64,000 bases of DNA. Source: Arthrobacter_E sp041360795 (GTDB taxonomy: Bacteria; Actinomycetota; Actinomycetes; Actinomycetales; Micrococcaceae). How positions within the stretch are numbered: the stretch's first letter is position 1; every line of letters starts with the position of its first letter. This document shows positions 40,320-49,268 of this stretch, piece by piece. A model generated the notes under the pieces. The model did no database searches. It saw only the letters and a program-made list of their open reading frames with translations, and was not told where the DNA came from. The position numbers and the translations under genes were made by a program. The DNA is taken from assembly GCF_041360795.1 (NCBI RefSeq), contig NZ_JBFUPW010000002.1, forward strand, positions 186,001 through 250,000, given 5' to 3'.

Positions 40320-41126
40320 TCAGTCCAGGGCGGCCGGACGGAGGACGAGGACCGTGGCGTCGTCCGCCACCTCGCCGATCCGGGCCTGTTCGCGCCGCAG
40401 TTCGGCCAGGAGTTCCAGCGCCCCGACGGGCGTGCCGACACGGCGCAGGAACTCCTCCGCGGAACCCACGAGCGCCAGATCGACGGCGCGCCAGGCCCCG
40501 TCGCTGACGAGTGCCACGAGCGCCGGACGGGGCAGCCGCACGAGTTCGGCGTGCTGCGCGGCCTCGGGTTCGCGCCGCGCCACCCAGAGATTGCCGTCCG
40601 TGTTGCGCAGTTCCCGGTCACGGCGCAGCAGGCGGCGGCGTTCCTCGGGGTCCGGCTCCTGCCCGGCCAGGGCCTCGTCGACCCGGTGGTCCGCCTGCTC
40701 GGCAACCACCACGGTCACGCCGCCCTCCGAATCCTGGACCAGCACCCGGCAATCGGCCAGCGAGGCGATCTGCACGCCGTCGTCGTCCAGATGAGCGAGC
40801 GAGACGGCGGCGCTCGGGAAGCGCAGCCGCTCACCACCGACGAGGGGCTGCGCGACGGCGTCGATCCTCCGCAATGCGGCGGCCAGACGGTCCCGGGCGC
40901 TCAGCGAGCCGGACATCTCACCCGTCCCGACCCGCGCGAACGCCGTGGTCAGGGCCTGCATGAGCCATTGCGGATCGGTGGCGGCCGGCAGACCGAGAGG
41001 TTCCAGCAACGTGGTGGCACCGTCGATGATCCAGGCGTCCGGCCCGGCGAATCCACAGCCGTCCTCCTGGGGATGGGCGTCGCCCTCAGACTGGACGCGG
41101 GTCACGATCTCCCAGGAATGCCTCAT
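40320..41126 (-). CDS. PP2C-like serine/threonine phosphatase family protein
   Basis: 268-residue protein with the arrangement of a PP2C-type metal-dependent phosphatase. Motif-like elements are HPQEDGCGFAGPDAWIIDGATTL (the ED and DG acidic pair), VSLAHLDDDGVQIASLADCRVLV, ALVSDGAWRAVDL (SDG motif) and the terminal DDATVLVL (DD/DN motif). It is divergent enough that catalytic activity is not certain, and it has no sensory or membrane segment. Alternative: an inactive PP2C-fold regulator. It stands alone between the flavoprotein and the oxygenase genes, all on the minus strand. Confidence 0.75.
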   Translation of the reverse strand: MRHSWEIVTRVQSEGDAHPQEDGCGFAGPDAWIIDGATTLLEPLGLPAATDPQWLMQALTTAFARVGTGEMSGSLSARDRLAAALRRIDAVAQPLVGGERLRFPSAAVSLAHLDDDGVQIASLADCRVLVQDSEGGVTVVVAEQADHRVDEALAGQEPDPEERRRLLRRDRELRNTDGNLWVARREPEAAQHAELVRLPRPALVALVSDGAWRAVDLALVGSAEEFLRRVGTPVGALELLAELRREQARIGEVADDATVLVLRPAALD

Positions 41127-41213
41127 GGGTCCATTAAAGGCCTGAGCGGCGCGGCCCCCAGGGGTGCCGCGCCGCTCGGGCCCGCATCAGCCGACTCTTC
41201 TCTGCCGGCGCGA

Positions 41214-42230
41214 TCAGCCCTTGACGAGGTCGGGGTGCTGGGCGGCGACGACGTTCGGATGCGCCCGCACGCGGTACCGCAGGGCGTTGTCGCCGTAGGT
41301 CTCGAGGATCGGGCTGTCGTTGGGGTCCACCGAAAGGCCACGGGCCTTCTCCTGGAACTCCGGGCTGACGGCGAGCTGAGGCATCCGCGCGTCGAGCGCC
41401 GGGTTGTAGAAGAACGGCACTGAGATGCGATCCGTCCCGCGCAGCGGCGAGATGACCCGGTGCAGCGTCGCCTTGAGGTAGCCGTTCGTGGCGAGTTCGA
41501 GCATTTCGCCGATGTTGACCACGAAGCTCCCCGGCACCTGCGGCGCGTCGATCCACGTGCCGTCGTGCTCCACCTGGAGGCCGCCCTTGCCCGGCTCCAC
41601 GAGCAGCAGGGTCAGCACGCCGCCGTCGCGGTGTGAGCCGACGCCCTGCTTGGGGTCCGGGTCAGACTCACCGGGGTAGCGGACGATCTTCAGGACCGGG
41701 AAGGCCCGGGAGGCGAAGGCTTCGTCGAAGGTGTCCTCGGGCGCGCCGAGCGACAGCGCCAGGGCACGGAGGAGCTCGAGGGAGATCTCGCTCAGACGGT
41801 CCATCCACTCGGTGATGATGCCGCGCATCTCGGGCAGCGCCTCGGGCCAGAGGTTCGGCCCTTCCAGCCGCCAGTAGTCGGCGACGCCGTCGCCTGCGGG
41901 GACCGCTTCCCGGTCGACGCCGACGTCGATCTGCTCGCGCCAGTCGACCTCACCGGCGGTCAGCTCGCCGCCCATGCGGGTGTAGCCGCGGAACTGCGGG
42001 CTGTGGATGTTCTCCAGCGCGAGCTTCTGCTCCTCGGGCAGTTCGAAGAAACGCCGGGAGATGTCGAGGATGGCGTCCGTCAGCTCCTGCGGGACGCCGT
42101 GGCCGGAGAGGTAGAGGAATCCCACCTCGTGCATCGCGTCGCGGAGGTCATCGCGGAAGCGGGCAGCCTCCTCCGGTCCAGCGCTCAGACGGGAGAAATC
42201 GAGGATGGGCAAAGTTTCGAGGGCCACCAC
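41214..42230 (-). CDS. Isopenicillin N synthase-like Fe(II)/2-oxoglutarate oxygenase
   Basis: 338-residue cytoplasmic oxygenase of the isopenicillin-N-synthase-like (2OG-Fe(II)) family. The N-terminal region reads LPILDFSRLSAGPEEAARF, then GFLYLSGHGVP. The iron triad is complete: H200 and D202 in GSHRDGGVLTLLL and H257 in TLHRVISP, and the 2-oxoglutarate contact RxS follows (R268, S270 in DRISVPFF). The start is a GTG (42230) with AAGGA upstream; a second GTG follows at once. The substrate is unknown. Similar proteins are widespread in actinobacteria without an assigned role. Confidence 0.88.
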   Translation of the reverse strand: MVALETLPILDFSRLSAGPEEAARFRDDLRDAMHEVGFLYLSGHGVPQELTDAILDISRRFFELPEEQKLALENIHSPQFRGYTRMGGELTAGEVDWREQIDVGVDREAVPAGDGVADYWRLEGPNLWPEALPEMRGIITEWMDRLSEISLELLRALALSLGAPEDTFDEAFASRAFPVLKIVRYPGESDPDPKQGVGSHRDGGVLTLLLVEPGKGGLQVEHDGTWIDAPQVPGSFVVNIGEMLELATNGYLKATLHRVISPLRGTDRISVPFFYNPALDARMPQLAVSPEFQEKARGLSVDPNDSPILETYGDNALRYRVRAHPNVVAAQHPDLVKG

Positions 42231-42464
42231 ATAATCCTTTTCGCGTTACATTGCAAGCTGAAGCCTGTATTGGCTCCAATATTACGCTCGCTCCCGGGAC
42301 CCGCCCATCGGCACGTCACGGAAAGTCATGAAGTTGGCCCCGCCCCGTCCCGGGCGACTTCAGGAGTTCTTGTTAAACGATTGACAAGCGAGTGACGTGC
42401 ATGACGATAATTCCTCGACGGGCCGAGAACGGTCCGCCGCATCGACAGCACATAGGGAGAAGAC

Positions 42465-43223
42465 ATGCGGTTAGCCCTCCACCAACGTCTCAGTGCAGTG
42501 ATCGCGATCGGCCTCACCGCCGTCGCCGCCGGACCCGGAATCCCCGCCCACGCCCAGACCTTCGGCGGCAACGAGCTGCTGTCCTGGTCGGTCAGCTCGG
42601 CGCCGGCCGCGGGACTGAGCTCCGTCACGTTCCCGATCACCGTGGCCCCGGCGACGGCCCGCCGCGCGGGCACCTATTTCGCCATGCAGTACGGCTTCAC
42701 CGGCCAGAGCGACGTCGGCTACACCGGCCTGCAGCCCCGACCGGACTCCCAGGGCTCGGGCCGGCTGCGCGGCGTCTTCTCCTCGTTCATCTCCGGGACC
42801 ACCTCGACCGACCCCAACTGCACCCCCGGCGCCGACGGCGGTCCGGGCGTCAGCTGCGGACTGGAGTTCAACGCCGTCTACGGCCACACCTACAACATGG
42901 TGGTGCGTCAGACCGGCACGGACACCTGGAGCGGCACGGCCGTGGACACCACCACGGGGCAGAGCACTCACATCGGCAGCTACAAGCTGCCCGCCGGGTC
43001 CGGCAACCTCAAGCCGTCCCAGTCCGGATTCGTGGAGTATTACGACGTGCCGAGCTGCACCCAGCAGCAGAAATATGACGTCACCTTCGGGGCGCCGTCC
43101 TCCGGATCCCTGAGCGGCAAGGTCGCGTGGGTCAAGGAGTACGGCGACTGCCTCGGGCAGGGCAACACCACAGTGACCACGGTCGGCGCCGGCGTGCGGA
43201 TCACGCGCGGCACTGTCGGCTGA
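42465..43223 (+). CDS. Secreted protein, DUF3472-like
   Basis: 252-residue exported protein. The signal peptide runs MRLALHQRLSAVIAIGLTAV to about AHA-Q near residue 30. The mature part contains YFAMQYGFTGQSDVGYTGLQP and then GRLRGVFSSF, which resembles the start of the DUF3472 family. A cysteine pair (NCTPG, VSCGLEF) follows, and later PSCTQQQKYDVTFG and YGDCLGQGN. I do not know its function; the fold and secretion suggest a carbohydrate- or cell-wall-related role, which is inference. It stands alone, with 234 upstream bases in which I see no clear operator. Confidence 0.72.
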   Translation: MRLALHQRLSAVIAIGLTAVAAGPGIPAHAQTFGGNELLSWSVSSAPAAGLSSVTFPITVAPATARRAGTYFAMQYGFTGQSDVGYTGLQPRPDSQGSGRLRGVFSSFISGTTSTDPNCTPGADGGPGVSCGLEFNAVYGHTYNMVVRQTGTDTWSGTAVDTTTGQSTHIGSYKLPAGSGNLKPSQSGFVEYYDVPSCTQQQKYDVTFGAPSSGSLSGKVAWVKEYGDCLGQGNTTVTTVGAGVRITRGTVG

Positions 43224-43288
43224 GCGGACCGTTCCCAGGGCGGCGTCCCGCGACGGCGTCCCGGGAACGCCGACGGCTTGGAACGCAA

Positions 43289-43329
43289 ACGGCCGGTGAC
43301 CGGAGATCAGATCTCCGGCCACCGGCCGT
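43289..43329. terminator. Hairpin between secreted protein and gatB
   Basis: 20-nt arms (43289-43308 and 43310-43329) with one mismatch and one central base, based on ACGGCCGGTG. It sits 66 nt after the secreted-protein stop and 18 nt from the convergent gatB stop. Confidence 0.75.
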
Positions 43330-43347
43330 CGTTCGTTCGGGTCGGGT

Positions 43348-44856
43348 CTAGCCCTCCACGCCCAGCTTCTCGAGGATCAGCTCGCGGACGCGGCCGGCGT
43401 CGGCCTGTCCACGGGTGGCCTTCATGACGCCGCCGACGATCGCACCGATCGCCTGCACCTTGCCGCCACGGATCTTCTCCGCGACATCCGGCTGTGCGGC
43501 CAGTGCGGCGTCGATGGCTTCCAGCAGGGGGCCGTCATCGGAGACCACGGCCAGGCCACGGGCCACCACGACCTCCTCCGGGGTGCCCTCGCCGGCCAGG
43601 ACGCCGTCCAGGACCTGGGAGGCCATCTTGTTGTTGATCTTGCCGGCTTCGACCAGACCGTTGACCTGCACGATCACCTCTGGGGTGATGCCCAGCTCGC
43701 CCGGGTCCACCTCGGCGACCTTGGCGCGGCCCACCACTTCACCCATCCACCACTTGCGGGCGGCGGCGGGCTTGAGGCCGGCTGCGACGGTCTCCTCGAT
43801 CAGGTCCATGACACCGGCGTTCACCACGTCCCGGAACTCCAGATCCGAGTAACCCCAGGCCGCCTTGAGGCGCTTGCGGTGCTCGGCGGGCGGCTCCGGC
43901 AGGGTCGCGCGCAGCTCCTCCACCCACTCACGGGACGCGACGACGGGAACAAGGTCGGGCTCCGGGAAGTAGCGGTAGTCGTCCGCGTCGCTCTTGGGGC
44001 GGCCCGACGTCGTCGTGCGCGTGTCCTCGTGCCAGTGGCGCGTCTCCTGCACGACCTTCTCGCCCGACTCCAGGACGGCGCCGTGGCGCTGGATCTCGAA
44101 GCGGACGGCGTGCTCGACGGCGCGCAGCGAGTTCACGTTCTTGGTCTCGGAGCGCGTGCCGAACTTCTCCTGGCCGATCGGCTTGAGGGAGACGTTGGCG
44201 TCGCAGCGGACGTTGCCGCGCTCCATGCGGGCGTCGGAGACGCCGAGGTTCTTCACGATCTCGCGGACGGCCGCCACATAGGCCTTGGCCAGTTCCGGAG
44301 CACGCTTGCCCGCGCCCTCGATCGGCTTGGTGACGATCTCCACGAGCGGCACGCCGGCACGGTTGTAGTCCACGAGCGAGTAGTCGGCGCCCTGGATACG
44401 GCCCGCCGCGCCACCCATGTGGGTCAGCTTGCCGGCGTCCTCCTCCATGTGGGCGCGCTCGATCTCCACGCGGAACACCTCGCCGTCCTCCAGCTCGATG
44501 TCGAGGTACCCGTCGAAGGCGATGGGCTCGTCGTACTGCGAGGTCTGGAAGTTCTTGGGGGTGTCCGGGTAGAAGTAGTTCTTCCGGGCGAAGCGGCACG
44601 TCTCGGCGATCTGGCAGTTCAGGGCCAGGCCGATCTTGATGGAGGACTCCACGGCGGCCTTGTTGACCACGGGCAGGACGCCGGGCAGGCCCAGGTCCAC
44701 CTCGTTGACGTTCGTGTTGGGATCGTCCCCGAACTCGTTGGGGGCGGAGGAGAACATCTTGGTCTTGGTGTTCAGCTCGACGTGCACCTCGAAGCCGAGC
44801 ACGGGCTCGTACTTCTCGAAGACGGAGTCGTAGTCCAGGATCTCGTCGGCGGACAT
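43348..44856 (-). CDS. gatB: Asp/Glu-tRNA amidotransferase subunit B
   Basis: 502-residue subunit B of the GatCAB amidotransferase, which binds mischarged Glu-tRNA(Gln)/Asp-tRNA(Asn) and its ATP-dependent kinase step. Landmarks are EPVLGFEVHVELNTKTKMFSSAPN near the N-terminus, DLGLPGVLPVVN, CRFARKNYFYPDTPKNFQTSQYDEP, and YNRAGVPLVEIVTKP. The C-terminal GatB/YqeY domain covers about residues 360-500 (KINNKMASQVLDGVL). The ATG at 44856 overlaps the gatA stop by one base (TAATG), with a GGGAGGT Shine-Dalgarno. End of the gatCAB operon. Confidence 0.97.
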   Translation of the reverse strand: MSADEILDYDSVFEKYEPVLGFEVHVELNTKTKMFSSAPNEFGDDPNTNVNEVDLGLPGVLPVVNKAAVESSIKIGLALNCQIAETCRFARKNYFYPDTPKNFQTSQYDEPIAFDGYLDIELEDGEVFRVEIERAHMEEDAGKLTHMGGAAGRIQGADYSLVDYNRAGVPLVEIVTKPIEGAGKRAPELAKAYVAAVREIVKNLGVSDARMERGNVRCDANVSLKPIGQEKFGTRSETKNVNSLRAVEHAVRFEIQRHGAVLESGEKVVQETRHWHEDTRTTTSGRPKSDADDYRYFPEPDLVPVVASREWVEELRATLPEPPAEHRKRLKAAWGYSDLEFRDVVNAGVMDLIEETVAAGLKPAAARKWWMGEVVGRAKVAEVDPGELGITPEVIVQVNGLVEAGKINNKMASQVLDGVLAGEGTPEEVVVARGLAVVSDDGPLLEAIDAALAAQPDVAEKIRGGKVQAIGAIVGGVMKATRGQADAGRVRELILEKLGVEG

Positions 44857-46367
44857 TACTTGGCACCTCCCAGTACCGGGGCCTGCGCCAGCAGCGGGCC
44901 GCCCCACTTCTCTTCCAGCAGCTTCTCCAGGGCGCCGGCGGCGCGGTACAGGCGGACGTCCTGACGGGCCGGGGCGAGGAACTGGATGCCCACGGGCAGG
45001 CCGTCCTCATCCGCGAGACCACCGGGGATGGAGATGCCCGGGACACCGGCCATGTTCGCCGGGATGGTCGCGACGTCGTTGAGGTACATCGCCAGCGGGT
45101 CGTCGACCTTCTCGCCGAGCTTGAACGCCGTGGTGGGCGCCGTCGGGGAGATCAGCACATCGGCCTGGGCGAACGCGGCGTCGAAGTCACGCTGGATGAG
45201 CGTGCGGACCTTCTGGGCCGAGCCGTAGTAGGCGTCGTAGTAACCGGCGGACAGGGCGTAGGTGCCGAGGATGATGCGGCGCTTGACCTCGTCACCGAAG
45301 CCGGCGGCGCGGGTGGCGCCCATGACGCGCTCGATGGTCAGCGGGCCCTCTTCGGGGAGGACGCGCAGGCCGAAGCGCACGCCGTCGAACTTCGCCAGGT
45401 TGCTGGAGACCTCGGACGGCATGATCAGGTAGTAGGCGCCCAGCGCGTACTCAAAGTTGGGGCAGGAGACCTCGACGATCTCGGCGCCCGCGGCCTTGAG
45501 CAGCTCCAGGGACTCGTTGAAGCGGTTCTCGACGCCGGCCTGGTAGCCCTCGCCGTGGAGTTCCTTGATGATGCCGATCCGCATGCCCTTGACGTCGCCA
45601 CTCGCAGCGGCGGCGGCCAGGCCGGTCCAGGACTCCTGCAGGGACGTGGAGTCGTACGGGTCATGCCCGCTGATGACCTCGTGCAGCAGTGCGGAGTCGA
45701 GCACGGTGCGGGACACCGGGCCGATCTGGTCCAGCGAGGACGCCATGGCGATCGCGCCGTAGCGGGACACGCCACCGTAGGTGGGCTTCACGCCGACCGA
45801 ACCGGTCACCGAAGCGGGCTGACGGATGGAGCCACCGGTGTCCGTGCCGAGGGCCAGCGGCGCCTCGAACGCGGAGACAGCGGCGGCCGAACCGCCACCG
45901 GAACCGCCGGGGATGCGGTCCAGGTCCCAAGGGTTGCGGGTGGAACCGTACGCAGAGTGCTCCGTGGAGGAGCCCATGGCGAATTCGTCCAGGTTGGTCT
46001 TGCCGAGGATCGGCATCTTCGCGGCGCGCAGCTTCTTGATGACGGTGGCGTCGTACGGGCTGTGCCAGCCCTCGAGGATCTTGGACCCGGCGGTGGTGGG
46101 CTGGCCCACGGTCACGATCAGGTCCTTGACGGCGATCGGCACACCGGCGAGCGCGTGGAGGTCCTCGCCGTTGGCGCGGGCGGAGTCCACCTCGGCCGCG
46201 ACGGAGAGCGCCTCCTCCGTGTTGACGTGCAGGAACGCGTTCACCTCGCCGTCGACGGCTGCGATGCGGTCCAGGTGCGCCTGGGTGACCTCGACGGCGG
46301 ACAGTTCCTTGGCGGCGAGCTTCTCGGCGAGCTGCGCGGCGGTGGAGTGGATGATCTCCTGGGTCAT
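44856..46367 (-). CDS. gatA: Asp/Glu-tRNA amidotransferase subunit A
   Basis: 503-residue amidase-signature subunit that hydrolyses glutamine and delivers ammonia for the tRNA transamidation. The triad is visible: K81 in GVPIAVKDLI, the cis-serine S156 in RIPGGSGGGSAAAV, and nucleophile S180 in GTDTGGSIRQPAS, with the spacing usual for GatA. GKTNLDEFAMGSSTEHSAYG is also characteristic. It starts 3 nt after the gatC stop and runs into gatB by one base, so all three subunits are translated together. Confidence 0.97.
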   Translation of the reverse strand: MTQEIIHSTAAQLAEKLAAKELSAVEVTQAHLDRIAAVDGEVNAFLHVNTEEALSVAAEVDSARANGEDLHALAGVPIAVKDLIVTVGQPTTAGSKILEGWHSPYDATVIKKLRAAKMPILGKTNLDEFAMGSSTEHSAYGSTRNPWDLDRIPGGSGGGSAAAVSAFEAPLALGTDTGGSIRQPASVTGSVGVKPTYGGVSRYGAIAMASSLDQIGPVSRTVLDSALLHEVISGHDPYDSTSLQESWTGLAAAAASGDVKGMRIGIIKELHGEGYQAGVENRFNESLELLKAAGAEIVEVSCPNFEYALGAYYLIMPSEVSSNLAKFDGVRFGLRVLPEEGPLTIERVMGATRAAGFGDEVKRRIILGTYALSAGYYDAYYGSAQKVRTLIQRDFDAAFAQADVLISPTAPTTAFKLGEKVDDPLAMYLNDVATIPANMAGVPGISIPGGLADEDGLPVGIQFLAPARQDVRLYRAAGALEKLLEEKWGGPLLAQAPVLGGAK

Positions 46368-46370
46368 GGC

Positions 46371-46667
46371 TTACTCCTCATCCAGGATTGCGGGGACCTT
46401 GAAACGGTTCTCGTCGGCGTCGGGCGCACCGGAGAGGGCCTGCTCCGCGGTCAGCACATGCCCCACCACGTCCTCGCGGAACACATTGCTCAGCGGGATG
46501 GGGTGCGAGGTGGCGGGCACATCGGCGCCGGCGACCTCACTGACGGACTTGACGGAGTCGACGATGACGGCCAGTTCGCCGGCCATACGATCGAGCTCCT
46601 CATTGCTCATCTCAATGTGAGCGAGACGCGCCAGATGCGCGACGTCGTCACGATTGATCGCAGCCAT
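46371..46667 (-). CDS. gatC: Asp/Glu-tRNA amidotransferase subunit C
   Basis: 98-residue small subunit that wraps around and stabilises GatA in GatCAB. The sequence AAINRDDVAHLARLAHIEMSNEEL at the N-terminus and LSNVFREDVV and RFKVPAIL near the end are the family's conserved parts. The start is the ATG at 46667 with a GGGGAG Shine-Dalgarno; the frame extends 48 bases further but without similarity. First gene of the operon. Confidence 0.95.
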   Translation of the reverse strand: MAAINRDDVAHLARLAHIEMSNEELDRMAGELAVIVDSVKSVSEVAGADVPATSHPIPLSNVFREDVVGHVLTAEQALSGAPDADENRFKVPAILDEE

Positions 46668-46777
46668 GGATCTCCCCTGCAATTGGTGAAAAGGTTTCTG
46701 GTCCAGTTTAGTCACTCCGCCGCGGCACGTCCGACCGCGGCGGGGGTGTGGTGCGGGCGCGGCGGCGGACCCACGGT

Positions 46778-46841
46778 TTCGGTGTCCGTATTTCCTTTGG
46801 GTGCGGCAATTGTGGCACCCAAAGGAAATACGGACACCGAA
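46778..46841. terminator. Long hairpin upstream of gatC
   Basis: Perfect 27-nt arms (46778-46804 and 46815-46841) with a 10-nt loop. The arm contains GTGTCCGTATTTCCTTTGGG, less GC-rich than its surroundings. It is the second of two hairpins following the EamA transporter gene. Confidence 0.75.
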
Positions 46842-46927
46842 TCAGGAACAACGGGTGAGGAGGTGTGGGCACGCCCGGTTCTCGCAAAAACTGGCGGACT
46901 CGCCGTCGTCGTGTCTGAACGCGCCCG

Positions 46928-46969
46928 AGTTCGCGTTCTGCGCCTCAATGGGGGCGCAGAACGCGAACT
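46928..46969. terminator. Hairpin after the EamA transporter gene
   Basis: Perfect 17-bp arms (AGTTCGCGTTCTGCGCC, 46928-46944, with 46953-46969) and an 8-nt loop, 31 nt beyond the transporter stop on the minus strand. Confidence 0.75.
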
Positions 46970-47000
46970 GGAGCGCAGAAACCGGGAGAAGCGCGCGGCC

Positions 47001-47936
47001 TCAGGCCTTCTGCGCGCGGCGGGACGTGCGCAGCACCACCAGCACGACGGCGGCCAGCGTGAGGGCCGTCGCCGCCCACTGGCCGGGCGACGGCCACGGT
47101 CCGAGTCCGGCGAGCGCCGCGGCAACCCCGACCACGGGCGGGACCGCGAGCCCGAGCAGCGCCGAGTAGGTGGCGCCGGCCGCGACGAGGATGCGGTGCT
47201 GCAGCAGGTACGCCGGCACGTACACCACGACACCGAGGATCACCAGGGAGAGCAGCGCGCCCGGGGAGATCGTCCCTCCGCCCAGGAGGTCCGCCCCGGC
47301 CCACACGAGCAACGGGAGGCACCCGAGTCCGAAGATCGGAAGGATCCGGGGCGCCATCGGGCCGGAGTACCCGGCGTTGGCGCGGGAGAAGTGGACGCCG
47401 TACCAGGCCATGGACAGCATGCCCGCGACGCCGGCTGCGATGCCGAGCCCCAGCGATTCGCCTTGCTGCCCCGGCGGTTTCTGCACCACGTACAGTGCCG
47501 CGCCCGCCACCGCGAGCAGCGCGACACCGAGGAACCACACCCCCGGGGACCGGCGGTTCAGCACCGCCTCGATCACCATGACCGTCAGCGGCGTGCCGAC
47601 CATGATGAGCGCCGGAACAGCGGCCCCCGCGAAGTGGATCGCCGCCGTGGAGAAGATCGTGTAGGCGCTCACCCCGGTCAGTGCCAGGATCACGGTGGTG
47701 CCGCGCCGCATCCTCGGGACGGCGGCGCTGCCATCTGAAGGCCTGCCGCGGGTCACGAGCGCGCTCAGCAGGGCCAGACCCCCGACCGTGAAGACCGTCC
47801 GGCCGGCCGACGCCACGGCCACGGAGGTTCCGGTCAGGGTCAGGGCCACGAGAATCCACGTCGAGGCCAGGAGAAGGACCAGCAGAACGGAGTCGACGGC
47901 CAGCCGCCACGGCTTCATCGCCGCCTGTCCAGCCAC
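47001..47936 (-). CDS. EamA/DMT family transporter
   Basis: 311-residue inner-membrane protein of the drug/metabolite transporter superfamily with about ten membrane segments in two five-helix repeats. The first segment is SVLLVLLLASTWILVALTL. TIFSTAAIHFAGAAVPALIMVGTPL and the matching LQHRILVAAGATYSALLGLAVPP mark the end of each EamA repeat. I prefer a GTG start at 47936 with a GGGGAGG Shine-Dalgarno; an in-frame ATG at 47918 is an alternative. The transported compound is unknown, and the LysR gene upstream is on the same strand. Confidence 0.88.
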   Translation of the reverse strand: MAGQAAMKPWRLAVDSVLLVLLLASTWILVALTLTGTSVAVASAGRTVFTVGGLALLSALVTRGRPSDGSAAVPRMRRGTTVILALTGVSAYTIFSTAAIHFAGAAVPALIMVGTPLTVMVIEAVLNRRSPGVWFLGVALLAVAGAALYVVQKPPGQQGESLGLGIAAGVAGMLSMAWYGVHFSRANAGYSGPMAPRILPIFGLGCLPLLVWAGADLLGGGTISPGALLSLVILGVVVYVPAYLLQHRILVAAGATYSALLGLAVPPVVGVAAALAGLGPWPSPGQWAATALTLAAVVLVVLRTSRRAQKA

Positions 47937-48090
47937 GCGCACCCCTCCCCTGACGATTCGCCGCCGCCCACGACGACGGCGTTCACACCGGCGCCCGCCG
48001 GCCCGCCCAGTCAATCACGGGAGGCAGCCCAATCACTGGACGCCGCCGTCGTGGAGGATGCGCCGTCGCGGCGGGAGGGCGGCGAGCCGG

Positions 48091-49029
48091 CTACCGGTAG
48101 TCCGCGGCCCGCTCGCGGGCGACTTCGAGCAGTGTCGACTGGAAGGCGACCTCGGCCGGCGCGTAGACCTTGTCCTGACGCTGCGCCAGGAACACACGGC
48201 GGGACGGGGCGCCCGGGCCCAGGCTGATCACCTTGACGTCCGGATGCTGGAGCGCGACGGCGGTCTTCGGCACCATCGCCACGCCCATCCCGACGCTGAC
48301 CATCGCCTGAGCCTCCTGGTAATCGTTCGCCAGGAACCCGATGGTGGGCTCGAATCCGGCGTCGTGGGCCGAACGCTGGAGCACCTCCACCACCGGATGC
48401 GACTCGGCGCGGACGATCCAGGACTCCTTCCTCAGCTCCTCCATGGAGATGACGTCCCGGTCGGCGAGCTGGTGGCTTCGGGACACGAGGAGCACCGTGC
48501 TTTCGTCGAAGACCTCGGTGATCCGGATCGAGTCGTCCTCGAACCGGTTCCAGGGGTAGTCCCACAGCAGGCACAGTCCCATGGCCCCCGAATGGAGACC
48601 TTTCAGCAATTCGTCGAAACGTGCGCTCCGCACGGACAGGCTGATGGCCGGATACCGCTTCTTGAAAGTCCGGAGGACCACCGGCAGGAAGGACCCGGCC
48701 AGCGTGGGGAAGGTGCCGATGGTCAAGGAGCCCCGCTTCAGGCCCGCGATCTCGGCGAGATCCGCTTGCGCCGCCTGCATCTGCGCCACGATCTTCCGGG
48801 CGTGGCCTGCCAGGAGCTGGCCGGCCTCCGTCGGCACCACGCCTCGGGATCTCCGGGTCAGGAGCGGCTGCCCGACCTCCTGTTCCAGCTTCCGCAATTG
48901 CTGAGAGACGGCAGACGGCGTGTACATCATGGCCTCGGCCGCGGCGGTCACCGATCCCTGCTCAACCACCTCCACCAGAAGCGCCAGGCGGCGGACATCG
49001 AACAATTCCTGAAAATCGTCGTTCAGCAA
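48091..49029 (-). CDS. LysR family transcriptional regulator
   Basis: 312-residue LysR-type regulator starting at a TTG (49029) with a GGAGG Shine-Dalgarno. The helix-turn-helix is VRRLALLVEVVEQGSVTAAAEAMMYTPSAVSQQLRKLE with GVVPTEAGQLLAGHA as linker. The effector domain (about residues 95-305) begins SLTIGTFPTLAGSFLPVVL and includes WIVRAESHPVVEVL and SVGMGVAMVPKTAV. It is divergent from the PrpF-like and MatC-like genes with 239 nt between, the standard layout for a LysR activator of the facing operon, probably responding to a di- or tricarboxylate. Confidence 0.92.
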   Translation of the reverse strand: MLNDDFQELFDVRRLALLVEVVEQGSVTAAAEAMMYTPSAVSQQLRKLEQEVGQPLLTRRSRGVVPTEAGQLLAGHARKIVAQMQAAQADLAEIAGLKRGSLTIGTFPTLAGSFLPVVLRTFKKRYPAISLSVRSARFDELLKGLHSGAMGLCLLWDYPWNRFEDDSIRITEVFDESTVLLVSRSHQLADRDVISMEELRKESWIVRAESHPVVEVLQRSAHDAGFEPTIGFLANDYQEAQAMVSVGMGVAMVPKTAVALQHPDVKVISLGPGAPSRRVFLAQRQDKVYAPAEVAFQSTLLEVARERAADYR

Positions 49030-49268
49030 TGCTTCACCCTCCTCGAAGATCGGTTCATTCTATACAGCGGACCCGCGCCGCCAGTGGTGACGGGCCCTGT
49101 TCTCGGATCGCTTCGATGCGCTTCCCGTCTCTGAGGCACCTCGCTCTCAATGAATGAAGAGACGCTACATAACCCCTCAATTATCCAACATTGTCTTCAC
49201 ATGTGATCTGCGTCAATCTCGAATCACCCGGGATTTCACTGACCACCACTGAAGGCAAGGACCATCTC

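Larger units (their letters stand above)
46668..47000. other. Intergenic region with two tandem long hairpins
   Basis: 333 bases without a gene between the gatC start and the EamA-transporter stop (both minus strand). It holds the hairpins at 46778-46841 and 46928-46969. The 110 bases next to gatC must carry the gat promoter, which I cannot pinpoint. Confidence 0.6.

Noticed and set aside
47968..48054. Inverted repeat after the LysR gene (14-nt arms, one mismatch)
   Set aside because: The loop is about 60 nt and the arms are simple CG/GAC repeats that occur by chance in such DNA.
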